Positions 17,801-25,463 of a stretch of DNA of 51,182 nt are shown piece by piece. Origin of the DNA: DASVAL01 sp035649575 (GTDB taxonomy: Bacteria > Planctomycetota > UBA1135 > UBA2386); contig DASRJH010000144.1 of NCBI GenBank assembly GCA_035649575.1, positions 1-51,182 of the forward strand. Reading direction: 5' to 3'. Positions within the stretch are counted from its first letter, which is position 1; the number at the start of each line of letters is the position of its first letter. A program made the position numbers and the translations under genes. The notes below the pieces were generated by a model. That model was not told the origin of the DNA and did not search any database. It was given only the letters and a program-made list of their open reading frames with translations.

Positions 17801-20042
17801 CGGCGAGCTGCAGCTCGCCAATCCGGTGAAAGGCGAAGGGCTGCCGCTGCCGCCGGCCGCCCAGCCGTCGATCTGCGATGCGTTCCCGACGACTGGGGGC
17901 TATGCGCTGCTGCTCCAGCGTCGGTTGGGTTTCGATGGCAGCCAGCTGCCGGGCCAACCGACGGGCTCGACCAGCGCCGGCGGGATCGAAGTGATCCGCT
18001 ACGCGGCCCGCCAGGGCAACAAGCTCACGGGTGTGCAGCGAGCGCAGCGGCTCCCGGGGCAGGACAACCAGATCGAAAGCGGGACCTACGATGGCAGCGC
18101 GCGCCAGTTCGTGACGGACTGGACCCTGGTGTGGGGCGCCGACCCGCGGCTGACCTTCGACGACATCCCGACGCTCATCTTGTGGGTCATACCACTATCG
18201 GTCCCGGTCGCGAACGCGAGTGCCGTCTGGGATCCTGACAAGACCGGGTTGAGCGAGTGGGTGCAGCTCTATCCTCGCGGCAGCGACGTCAACGACACGG
18301 AGTGGGTGCGCTACGACGCCATCGCGGACAACCGACATCTCGTGCGCGCCAACCGCGCGGCGTGGCGCAGCCTGTACTGGACCCTGGTGCGGACCTATGC
18401 GATCGACATCGTACGCGTCACAGGGAGCACGGGATCGGTGCCTCCCGGCGCGGTCACGGACGAGCCATGGGACCAGGTGGAGGCGACCTCGGGCTACATC
18501 GGCTACATCCCGAGGGTCGAGGCCGATTTCGACGTGATCCACGCCGCTCGCGGGGCTCTGGAATTCCGGGGCGATCCCGCGACGGGCACCTCGTCGCACG
18601 CGCAGAGCAACTCGGTCGTCACCGCGTGCCAACGGCTGCAGCTCAACTGGGGCAACTACGGGGCGCTGACGGGGCGTGTCGGCCGGCACGACCGCGTGAC
18701 GCTCATCAAGGGTTCGGTCGCGAATGGTTCGGCCCGGCCCGACATCGAGTGGCACACGGTGACCTGGCAGATGCGCCGCTTCGAGTCCGACGTGTCCGCG
18801 CAGAACCAGACGCCAGTCGAACGCCTCGGCCCGAAGCCGTTCCAGCTCGTGGCGTTCACGGACGGCGTGCACGGCGACTTCCTCGGTCCGCCGCGCAACA
18901 CCCAGGTGGACGAACCGCGCAAGTTCGACCGCGTCGTCAAGTTCCCGAGCGGCGAGCTGCCGGCCGCCTACTGCGAGAACGTCGCGATCGGCGGTGGCGT
19001 CGGCAACGTGCAACCGATGCAGGGCATCGTCGACGAGGTCGAGGTCATGAACCACATCGGCTGGGACCTGCTCGTCGACGAGCCGTTCACGGCGGCGGCG
19101 AAGACGTTCCGCGTCAACCGCGCCTACACCTACAATTCGGCCGGGTGGGTGTGGTCGGCATCCGACCGGACGCAGACCTACCCGCGGTCGGGAGGCCTGC
19201 TGCTGATCGACAACGAGATCATCGCCTACAAGGAACACGCCGACGGCCAGTTCACGGTCGCGACCAACGGCCGCGGCTTGCTCAACACCGAACCCAAGGA
19301 CCACGACCAGGGCGCGCGTGTGCACTTCCTGACGCACCGGCCCGCGGCGATCCTGACGGGCGCGGTCAGCAACCGCGACAACACGCTGCCGGTGCAGGCG
19401 CTCGGCGCGATGCCCGCGGCCGGCGGCACGGCGCTGTTCGGCCGCGAGCTGCTGCACTACACGTGGGTGCGCACCGAAGGCGACAAGGTCTCGCTCGAGA
19501 TGCCGCGCTGGGTCCCGCCCGGCGAAACCGACACGAGCTCCGGCGCGCGCGGGTTGTTCCGCGGCCGCTTCGGCACGGCCGTGCAGAGCGGCAGCACCGG
19601 CGAGCCCGTGATCATGTTCCCGTTCCGCTACTGGGATCGCTACTTCGAACGCACGGACGATCCGGAGCTGGCCTACTTCCAGTTGACCGCGACGGAGACA
19701 CCGGTCTTCTACCGCACGCTGCGTTGGCGCGAGGAGACGCAGGACGCCAGAGTCGGCGTCGTCTGCCTCGCGCGCACCGACAGCAAGGTGCCGTGGGACG
19801 GCGTGCCCGGGGCGGGGGGGCTGTGGTTGTTCAAGGGCAGCTCGGCGAGTGCGCCGCCGCATCGCATCGCAGCGCAGGCCGCTCGGATCGAGATCCGTTT
19901 TGCGACCGAGTACCGGCCCGGCGTGTTGGACCTCGAGTCCTTCCGCGCGCATGGCTGGAAGATGACGGCGCGCGTCGAGGACGTGCGGCTCGAATACGAA
20001 GGCCAGGGTCGTGTCTTCGACGAACAGGTGACAGCGCGATGA
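14820..20042 (+). CDS. Giant minor pseudopilin, GspK-like (1740 residues)
   Basis: The N-terminus (APASG, then VALLAVLFALTLLALLALPF) is a prepilin leader without Glu at +5, as is characteristic of GspK. The GspK hairpin motif PVNVNTASASVLTALF occurs at ~residue 376. GspK is usually ~300-330 residues; this protein is over five times longer. Added parts are two beta-sandwich regions (~690-800, VSFWLEPKSLEGVTLFD; and ~1180-1430, ending IVDEVEVMNHIGWDLL) and about five copies of a short module of the form G-x-L-x-I-x-x-E-x-I-x-Y...RG (near residues 156-205, 845-890, 1025-1085, 1457-1505, 1525-1600). GGAG lies 5 nt before ATG 14820, which overlaps the previous stop. GspK caps the pseudopilus with I and J, so this chain would be a very large tip. 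Confidence 0.82.
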   Translation: MNTRNDLAPASGVALLAVLFALTLLALLALPFAVSMGVGAEAATRDVEKVQAEQASASVRDLLRADAALSHPAFDPTPTFDTLAEFPDRVELPAAFKSLAEDGKVLLGGEVWDLQRFLGLDSVSPLVLGNLIGTATRLREPLLPDATSMELEDAEALPDSGMLWIAHELIRYAKKQDNTLQGLQRALHHQDLLFADGKNPIDAGTLVFDYRCVMAVAWPFMGRADATRQTRRPYASVSELVEFRNRDVLGNPVPGPGIGSFSAAELDLLQQALSVDTMATTAATWGRPERLFNKLEGGKSKSLRVKKPLHIGAGSTIRLTNLRTGTVEYALVMRTVDVRNAPDLQMPSVYLELLLPVLQSYPDIDTLVEPLVPAPVNVNTASASVLTALFSEVRIAPTVLDHSTAGVQGSGVPAITRSQARELADAIVVQRSAERGSSSPGGPAMGPFEGWRDIAERLMKPRFAAASTSAAKTPWIVLYRNLLTGRDSMLEMGTAPICFLSGPWVGYRAAASRSRSTVAPGVASRHERTGLAAAMPGLLLEREWNTQEVFEEAFQLDRRAPFWITTPVNLGALNPGDVTNDPASRHLPHVLPLAYPDFGLGEARFPAKDATDSGLRPACSLAPSGNWGNSQGVPGQHGYESFWSKLDPRGYDVSKDGPYQVRNTGPRGGGAGSGQSSSNNRHDLSFPFANSDSFMDRLAVSFWLEPKSLEGVTLFDHSVGDPERNRLSLQGKDGKLVLEVIDEAGLDPDPSQSPAGIERTAVEWSLPLAELGLQADTPVHVNIGAYAGRPSDLSVALDGMTRGKAKYTTYLTAPLPVYDPTLRANTNRRAPGQRGDEKYLDLQVESTEGFPPVGIVRIGLELFEYSGISGNTLQCQWKDSLGGRGARQDPREHHPNVPVDSNGKPTVDIETLNRQGVNLDVYPAHPVGSLVEVFGYAALLSEDTPMMKGETQLGSAVGGWAVARGCIDNPRPISISLPSGGTLPLGNGIEATWVGELQLANPVKGEGLPLPPAAQPSICDAFPTTGGYALLLQRRLGFDGSQLPGQPTGSTSAGGIEVIRYAARQGNKLTGVQRAQRLPGQDNQIESGTYDGSARQFVTDWTLVWGADPRLTFDDIPTLILWVIPLSVPVANASAVWDPDKTGLSEWVQLYPRGSDVNDTEWVRYDAIADNRHLVRANRAAWRSLYWTLVRTYAIDIVRVTGSTGSVPPGAVTDEPWDQVEATSGYIGYIPRVEADFDVIHAARGALEFRGDPATGTSSHAQSNSVVTACQRLQLNWGNYGALTGRVGRHDRVTLIKGSVANGSARPDIEWHTVTWQMRRFESDVSAQNQTPVERLGPKPFQLVAFTDGVHGDFLGPPRNTQVDEPRKFDRVVKFPSGELPAAYCENVAIGGGVGNVQPMQGIVDEVEVMNHIGWDLLVDEPFTAAAKTFRVNRAYTYNSAGWVWSASDRTQTYPRSGGLLLIDNEIIAYKEHADGQFTVATNGRGLLNTEPKDHDQGARVHFLTHRPAAILTGAVSNRDNTLPVQALGAMPAAGGTALFGRELLHYTWVRTEGDKVSLEMPRWVPPGETDTSSGARGLFRGRFGTAVQSGSTGEPVIMFPFRYWDRYFERTDDPELAYFQLTATETPVFYRTLRWREETQDARVGVVCLARTDSKVPWDGVPGAGGLWLFKGSSASAPPHRIAAQAARIEIRFATEYRPGVLDLESFRAHGWKMTARVEDVRLEYEGQGRVFDEQVTAR

Positions 20043-21256
20043 AGAGCGGCCCCCGTAGACCAGTGCACGGGCAAGCGGGCTTCACGCTGATCGAGCTCGT
20101 CATCGTGATGGGAATCCTCGCGGGGTTCCTCGTCATGCTCGTGCAGCTCGTCGACTCCGGGCTGCGCATGTTCGGCGAAGGTGAGCTCGGCCAGCAGCTC
20201 GCCGACCGCACGAGCCACGCACAGCGGATCATCGCCGCAGAACTGCAGGCGCTGCGCGGCAGCAGCACGGGTCGCGACCGCGACAGCCCCGGCGACCGCC
20301 TGCTCGTGCAATCGTTGCCGATCGGCTTGCCGCCGCGCCCCGAACACAAGGCGACGCAAGTACAGGTGCTGCGCGCGTCGATCCATCTGTCTGCCGCCCG
20401 CGAGCTCGCGTTGCTCGACGGGTTCCTGGCCGCGCAGATCCACAAGGAGTCACCCACGCTCGACGATGCCACGGTCGACGCAAAGGTGGCCGAGAAGAAG
20501 CTCGTGGAGCCGCTGCGTGGCATCGGCAACATGCTGCTCGTGCCGTGGCGCCAACAGGGTGCGGACGATGCGATCCTCGAACTGCGCGTCGGCTGGTTCC
20601 TGCCCGGGCAGGTCGTCCCGAACGGACCCGACCGGTGGATCGATCCGTTCGAGGTAGCCGTGCCGGGCAGCCCGGACCTGCCGGGCCTGCTGGTGTATTC
20701 GATCACGATGCCGCTGCTGCAGGACCTGCTGCACGTCGAGTTCCTGTTCTGGGCACAGCAGACGCGGAGCTGGGATTCGCGCAGTGGTGGCGAGAGCGGC
20801 GGCCTCGGCCCCGAGCGCATCTGGGACAGCGCTCGGGCCGGGTTGCTCGTCGATGCGCAGTCCGGGGGCGTGTTCGCGCTCGACCGCGGGATCCGCAGCC
20901 TCGGTGACACCACGGACGACATCCAGCCGCACGCGATCCTCGTGCGCTGCGTCGTGGCGCAGCCAGCCGACCAGGCCGCCGAGGGTCTGCTCGCGTCAGA
21001 GCTCGACGCGGACGCGACCTCGCTGATCCTGCTCGACGGCGGTCGCTTCCCGGGGCCCGTGGACGGCGGCTGGGTCAAGGTCGGCGGCGAGTGGATGATC
21101 TACGACGAGCGCCTCGGCGACGAGCTGCGCGGGCTGCGCCGCGGTCAGCGCGGCACCAAGGCCATCTCTCATGCTGCGGGCGTGCGCGCGCACGTCGGCC
21201 ACACCGTGGAGTTCGTCGTGCCCGTGCCGCACGCGAAGGACGACTGGAATGGTTGA
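20039..21256 (+). CDS. Minor pseudopilin, GspJ-like
   Basis: 405 residues. A 14-residue leader ends in Gly, then FTLIELVIVMGILAGFLVMLVQL with Glu at +5. Size and position next to K and I fit GspJ, which is normally ~200 residues, so this one is about doubled. The C-terminal ~60 residues (GGWVKVGGEWMIYDERLGDE, then LRGLRRGQRGT) carry the same module that recurs in the K homologue upstream. ATGA overlap with the K gene and an 8-nt overlap with the I gene imply coupled translation, consistent with the I-J-K tip complex known from type II secretion. Confidence 0.8.
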   Translation: MKSGPRRPVHGQAGFTLIELVIVMGILAGFLVMLVQLVDSGLRMFGEGELGQQLADRTSHAQRIIAAELQALRGSSTGRDRDSPGDRLLVQSLPIGLPPRPEHKATQVQVLRASIHLSAARELALLDGFLAAQIHKESPTLDDATVDAKVAEKKLVEPLRGIGNMLLVPWRQQGADDAILELRVGWFLPGQVVPNGPDRWIDPFEVAVPGSPDLPGLLVYSITMPLLQDLLHVEFLFWAQQTRSWDSRSGGESGGLGPERIWDSARAGLLVDAQSGGVFALDRGIRSLGDTTDDIQPHAILVRCVVAQPADQAAEGLLASELDADATSLILLDGGRFPGPVDGGWVKVGGEWMIYDERLGDELRGLRRGQRGTKAISHAAGVRAHVGHTVEFVVPVPHAKDDWNG

Positions 21257-21842
21257 CCGCTCGGTACCTTGTCATCGCCGCAACGCGGCGTCTACGAACG
21301 GGGCGAAACAGCCACCAGGCGCCGCTGCGGCGATGAGGCCGAGCCACCCGGACCGGCGACGGGGCGGCTGTTTCTCGGTGGCGCACCGCCTGGCCGAGGG
21401 CTTCACGCTGGCCGAGATGCTGGCCGCCCTCGGGATCCTGCTGCTCGGCGTCACGGCCCTGCTCGGCGCCCTGACCTCCAGCGTCGCCCAGCGCCGTGCG
21501 ACCGACGCCATGCTCGAAGCCCAAGCGCTCTGCGACCACGCGCTGCACCGGTTGCAGCACGAGTCCGTGCGCCGCAAGGCCGGTGCTTCCACCGACCTGG
21601 AGCTCGAGCTCGTGCCGCTGGAGGACCAGACGGCTCCCGGCTTTCCGGGCATGACATGGTCCGGCAAGGCCATCGAAGATCAGAACCGGCCCGACATCTG
21701 GTTGATCAAGCTCGAGTTCAAATGGCTCGAATCCGGCGACTACCGTGTCGCCGAGTTCCAGCGCATCTTGCCCAAGCAGCTGCCGCTGCGCGATCGTGTG
21801 CTACGGTTCCGCGAGGAATCATCCGAGACTCCCCCGAGGTGA
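21249..21842 (+). CDS. Minor pseudopilin, GspI-like
   Basis: 197 residues from ATG 21249. A prepilin motif (RLAEG, then FTLAEMLAALGILLLGVTALL) with Glu at +5 begins at about residue 52, giving an unusually long leader. AAGGA (21236-21240) lies 8 nt before this ATG, which overlaps the GspJ stop, so it is preferred; ATG 21333 would give a more ordinary 23-residue leader but has no visible ribosome site. The short globular part (~100 residues, ending KQLPLRDRVLRFREESS) suits GspI. It follows J and completes a G-H-K-J-I set. Confidence 0.78.
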   Translation: MVDRSVPCHRRNAASTNGAKQPPGAAAAMRPSHPDRRRGGCFSVAHRLAEGFTLAEMLAALGILLLGVTALLGALTSSVAQRRATDAMLEAQALCDHALHRLQHESVRRKAGASTDLELELVPLEDQTAPGFPGMTWSGKAIEDQNRPDIWLIKLEFKWLESGDYRVAEFQRILPKQLPLRDRVLRFREESSETPPR

Positions 21843-21846
21843 TGTG

Positions 21847-23331
21847 ATGTTGCGATCCTGCTTCTGTTCGTTCTTCGTGACGCTCCTGCTGGCTGGTCTG
21901 GCCGCGGCGCAAACCGTGCAGTTCGCGGACGGGCGCGTGCTGCTCGCGACCGTCGAGAATGCCGATGGCCAGGGCCTTCGCGTGAAGCGGCTCGACAATG
22001 GGGGCACGCTCGATCTGCGTTGGGACCATCTCTCCGCAGCGTGTGCGCTCGCGATCAAGCAGTCCTTCGATCTCGTCGGCGAGAACCAGGACGAGGCGCT
22101 CGTGCGCTGCGACGAAGTCGCGTATCTGCTGAACGGCAGCAGGCAGACGCAGATCGGCAAGATCGTCGAGACGACTGCCACCGAGGTCGTGGTGCAGACG
22201 AAGGGCGTCACCTACCGCGTGCCGAAGGCCTCGCTGGTGGCCGTGCGCAGCGTCGAGGTCCCCGTCACGCAGGTCTTCACCAAGGACGAGTACTACGCGC
22301 AGCGTCTCGCTGCCTTGCAGCCGGGCCAGTCTTCGGACAAGCACATGCTGCTGGCCGAGGAGCTGATCAAGGTGCGCGACTACGACCACGCCGCGGAGCA
22401 CCTGACGAAGGCCAAGGAGCTTGGCAACTCGAAGAACCCGCCGCACCTCGATGCGCTGCTGCAGCGGCTCGCGAGGTTCAAGGAGGCGGCCAAGGAATTG
22501 AAGCTGCTCGAGGAGATCCAGGCCGCGCGCAGCCGCGCCAAGCCTCTGGACTTCGAGAAGGGGGTCAAGCTCATCGCGCAGTTCGAGAAGGACTTCCCGC
22601 AGACCAAGCTCAAAGCCGAGTTCGACAAGGAGAAGGACCGATTCACCAAAGCACGGACCAAAGTGCTTTCGCAGCTGGTCGCCGACTCTTTCCGTCGCTC
22701 GATCCAGTTCGTGGCCGAGAAGAAGTTGGCGGAAGAGGGCACGACGCTGCAGGCCGCGCGCGAATATGCCGAGAGCAAGATGACGGACGACATCGTCGCG
22801 AAGCTGGTCGCGCAGCTGAAGCTCGAGGCCGCCGAGATCAAACAGCTCTGGACGGACCGCGCCAACTACCCGGTCGGCAAACGGTCGGAGCACTTCTCGT
22901 ACGGTATCGGATCGTGGGTGCTCGGCGAGGAGAAGATCTTGAAGGACACCGACCAATCCAAGGCAGCGAAGCCCGACCCCGCTGCGGCGGGACCCGCAAC
23001 CACGGGCTCGGATGCGGAGAAGTACAAGAAGCTGGTGCGCGAGGCGTATGAGCGCCGGCGCGCGGACGCGCAAGGAGAGCAGGGTGGGAAGCAGCTGACC
23101 GAAGAAGACTGGTGGCGCGGCGCCTTGCCCGCCGAGCGCAACAGTTGGCTGCGTGCCTACTATGCCGAGTTCGGCGGGCAGCTCGTGCTGACCTACCGGT
23201 CGGTCGAGAGGTGCATGAGCTGTTATGCCTTGGGCACCACGACGGCGATCGGTACGGACGGCAAGATGGAGCAAGTCCCCTGTTTCCTCTGCCAGAAGAC
23301 GAAGTGGGTGCGCAGCTTCAAGGCGTACTGA
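21847..23331 (+). CDS. Exported helical protein with C-terminal CxxC...CxxC motif
   Basis: 494 residues, function unknown. Signal peptide MLRSCFCSFFVTLLLAGLAAAQ. Residues ~22-115 are beta-rich with two related halves (VQFADGRVLLATVEN and KGVTYRVPKASLVAV), a pattern seen in SH3-like domains. Residues ~130-400 are Lys/Glu/Ala-rich helices with TPR-like spacing. The C-terminal ~45 residues hold CMSC and CFLC separated by ~20 residues, a likely metal-binding ribbon or disulfide pair. GAGGTGA is placed 5 nt before ATG 21847, and the gene starts 4 nt after the GspI stop, so it is probably a periplasmic accessory of the pseudopilus system. A 10-bp hairpin begins at its stop codon. Confidence 0.68.
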   Translation: MLRSCFCSFFVTLLLAGLAAAQTVQFADGRVLLATVENADGQGLRVKRLDNGGTLDLRWDHLSAACALAIKQSFDLVGENQDEALVRCDEVAYLLNGSRQTQIGKIVETTATEVVVQTKGVTYRVPKASLVAVRSVEVPVTQVFTKDEYYAQRLAALQPGQSSDKHMLLAEELIKVRDYDHAAEHLTKAKELGNSKNPPHLDALLQRLARFKEAAKELKLLEEIQAARSRAKPLDFEKGVKLIAQFEKDFPQTKLKAEFDKEKDRFTKARTKVLSQLVADSFRRSIQFVAEKKLAEEGTTLQAAREYAESKMTDDIVAKLVAQLKLEAAEIKQLWTDRANYPVGKRSEHFSYGIGSWVLGEEKILKDTDQSKAAKPDPAAAGPATTGSDAEKYKKLVREAYERRRADAQGEQGGKQLTEEDWWRGALPAERNSWLRAYYAEFGGQLVLTYRSVERCMSCYALGTTTAIGTDGKMEQVPCFLCQKTKWVRSFKAY

Positions 23332-23359
23332 GCTTGCTCGCTTGCAGCCAGCAAGCTCA
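23329..23359 (+). promoter_or_regulatory. 10-bp stem-loop between two operon genes
   Basis: TGAGCTTGCT (23329-23338, starting at the stop codon) and AGCAAGCTCA (23350-23359) are a perfect 10-bp inverted repeat with an 11-nt loop. No T-run follows, and the next possible start (ATG 23364) is 4 nt away. It could attenuate read-through, protect the upstream mRNA, or mask the ribosome site of the next gene; a classic terminator is unlikely. Confidence 0.55.
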
Positions 23360-23363
23360 GGTG

Positions 23364-24464
23364 ATGTTGCGACGCCGCAACTCGGGGATGCAACGAGGGC
23401 GAAACACGCCGCCAGCCCCGCGGCGGCGTCGTGACCTCGGAGCCGTGTGGCTGCTGCTCGCCCTCTCGGGTTGCGTCGGCGCGTCCGCGACCGCACCGCC
23501 GGTGCCGGCCGCTGCCGTCGAGACTCCGCGCGCGGCGACCACGCCGGCGACCCCCCCGCCCATCGCGCAGCAGCCAACGCAGCAAGAGCCCGCGCGCCCG
23601 GTCCCCGAGCTCGGCCCGGAGATCCTGCTGCCCAAGCCGGACGACGCCGATGCCGAGGTCGCGCGCGTGGACGACCTCGTGTTGCGCCGCAGTCACGCGT
23701 TCACGCGCCTCTTGAGCGCGAACCCGAAACTCGCGCTCGAGGCGGTCGACAACCTCGTGTTCGACGTGCTCGTCGCGCACCACGCCCAGGAGCACGGCAT
23801 CCACGTGAAACCCGAACGCGTCGAGGCGCTTGCTTTGCAGGAAGAGCAGCAGATCAAGGAGCGCGTGAAGGCGGAGCTCGGCGCCGGCATGGACCTGCCG
23901 ACCTACGTCTGGCGCGTGTTCGGCATGCGGCTTCAGGACTGGCAGACGGCGCTGCGAGTGCGCACGGCGCGCTGGCTCTACCACGGCTACGTGATCCGCT
24001 ATCTCGCGCTGCGTGAGGATCGTGTGCACGTGCGCTACCTCGTACACAAGGACCAGGCGATCGCGCAGGAGGTCGTGGAGAAGGTGCGCGCAGGCGCCGA
24101 CTTCGCGACGCTCGCGCTCCGTTGGTCCGAGGATGCGTCGCGGCGCGATGGTGGACTGCTGCCGCCGTTCAGCCGCGGCTTCCGCCATCCGGTCGTCGAC
24201 ACCGCGTTCGGCCTGCAGCGCGGCGAAGTGTCGGTCCCGTTCGTGAAGCCGTGGGGCGACGGCGAGCGGTGGTTCGTCGTCTACTGTCTCGACCGTCTGC
24301 CCGGGCGCGACGTGCTGTTCGCCGACGTGCGCGACGAGATCGACCGCGACCTCGACACGCGACCGCTCGCGCAGATCGAGATGAATGCCTACCAGCTGCG
24401 CTGGCGCGGCGAGCTCGAAGCGAAGGCGAAGGCGAAGGCAGCGGCCGATGCGCAGAACCGATGA
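23364..24464 (+). CDS. PpiC-type peptidyl-prolyl isomerase lipoprotein (SurA/PrsA-like)
   Basis: 366 residues. An Arg-rich N-terminus, a hydrophobic stretch and the lipobox LALSGC indicate a lipoprotein; the mature part begins with a Pro/Ala/Thr-rich linker. Residues ~105-210 are helical, as in SurA-like chaperones (VFDVLVAHHAQEHGIHV). Residues ~215-330 match the parvulin fold: HVRYLVHKDQAIAQEVVEKV, GADFATLALRWSED, RRDGGLLPPFSRG, FGLQRGEVSVPFV. Such proteins help fold exported proteins. The ATG at 23388 may be the true start, since it gives a normal lipoprotein signal and leaves room after the hairpin at 23329-23359. It follows the pseudopilin genes and precedes scpB by 33 nt. Confidence 0.85.
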   Translation: MLRRRNSGMQRGRNTPPAPRRRRDLGAVWLLLALSGCVGASATAPPVPAAAVETPRAATTPATPPPIAQQPTQQEPARPVPELGPEILLPKPDDADAEVARVDDLVLRRSHAFTRLLSANPKLALEAVDNLVFDVLVAHHAQEHGIHVKPERVEALALQEEQQIKERVKAELGAGMDLPTYVWRVFGMRLQDWQTALRVRTARWLYHGYVIRYLALREDRVHVRYLVHKDQAIAQEVVEKVRAGADFATLALRWSEDASRRDGGLLPPFSRGFRHPVVDTAFGLQRGEVSVPFVKPWGDGERWFVVYCLDRLPGRDVLFADVRDEIDRDLDTRPLAQIEMNAYQLRWRGELEAKAKAKAAADAQNR

Positions 24465-24497
24465 CAGCCGAGGCCACTGGCGCTACAACGGCAGCCC

Positions 24498-25436
24498 ATG
24501 GATGAAATCTCGCGTGAGCTGCCCGACCCGGCGCCGAGGATGCACTGGGAGCGCAGCAGGGGGCCCGAGGAACTCCAGGCGTTCGAACGCGGCCAGATGG
24601 CCGATAACCTCGTCGTGAACGATGCTGATGATGGTCGTCGCCGTGGGGCTGCGCGCGAGCCGGAAGATCCCGGGCGCGACGACGCCACGGTGCCGTCGGA
24701 TCGCGAGCCCGGGCTGCGCCGCGGGCGGCGCAAGGCGCAACCCGACGAAGTGCCCGATGCCCCCGTAGATCCCGCCTCTGCGGGGCTCGACGACGAAGTG
24801 GATCCTGCGCACGCCGCCGCTGCCGCCGCGGCTGGAGAGGAAGTCGCCGAGATCGAAGACGACCTCGTCGGCGAGGAGGATGGCGAGGGGCTGCCCGCGG
24901 TGCCCGAGCTCAGCGACGCGAAGGCCGTTGCCAAAATCGTGTTCGTGCTGATGCTGACCTCGCGCGAGGGGTTGTCGATGTTGCGCCTGGCCCAGGCATG
25001 CAACACGACGCAGAAGATCGTCGAGGAGGCCCTTCTGCTGCTGCAGGAGGAGCTGCGCGGCCTCGGTCTGCCGGTCGAGTTGGCTCGCGCCGGCGACACC
25101 GTGAAGTGGATGTCGGGACAGGAGTCGTTTCCGTATCTGCAGCGGCTGCGCGGCGTGAAGCGGCTCGAGAAGCTCTCGACTGCGGCGCTCGAGACGCTCG
25201 CGGTCATCGCCTACCGCCAGCCCGTCATGCGCAGCGAGATCGAAGCGATCCGCGGCGTGAAGGCGGGACCCATGCTGCGCACGCTGTTGCAGCACAAACT
25301 CGTCAAGGTGACGGGTCGCGCCGACGTGCCCGGTCGCCCGCTCCAGTACGGCACGACCCAGCAGTTCCTCGAGCGCTTCGGCATCGCATCGCTGCAGGAA
25401 CTGCCGAGCGTGAAAGAGTGGAAGAACCTCGGCTGA
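24498..25436 (+). CDS. scpB: Segregation and condensation protein ScpB with acidic N-terminal extension
   Basis: 312 residues. Residues ~140-310 are ScpB: LSDAKAVAKIVFVLMLTSREGL opens the first winged helix, LSTAALETLAVIAYRQPVMRSEIEAIRG is the family signature, and GRADVPGRPLQYGTT is typical of the second. ScpB pairs with ScpA and SMC in chromosome condensation. The first ~140 residues are an extra, low-complexity segment rich in Asp/Glu/Ala/Pro with a basic patch (RRGRRK); bacterial ScpB normally lacks it. ScpA is not in the window. The gene may be the last of the operon, 33 nt after the PpiC gene. Confidence 0.93.
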   Translation: MDEISRELPDPAPRMHWERSRGPEELQAFERGQMADNLVVNDADDGRRRGAAREPEDPGRDDATVPSDREPGLRRGRRKAQPDEVPDAPVDPASAGLDDEVDPAHAAAAAAAGEEVAEIEDDLVGEEDGEGLPAVPELSDAKAVAKIVFVLMLTSREGLSMLRLAQACNTTQKIVEEALLLLQEELRGLGLPVELARAGDTVKWMSGQESFPYLQRLRGVKRLEKLSTAALETLAVIAYRQPVMRSEIEAIRGVKAGPMLRTLLQHKLVKVTGRADVPGRPLQYGTTQQFLERFGIASLQELPSVKEWKNLG

Positions 25437-25463
25437 GGTTGCGATCGGGGTCCGACGAGCTTC

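Noticed and set aside
14691..17957. Minus-strand frame of 1088 codons antisense to the K pseudopilin
   Set aside because: In GC-rich DNA long antisense frames are common; the translation is Arg/His/Gln-rich without any domain, while the plus strand has clear GspK features.
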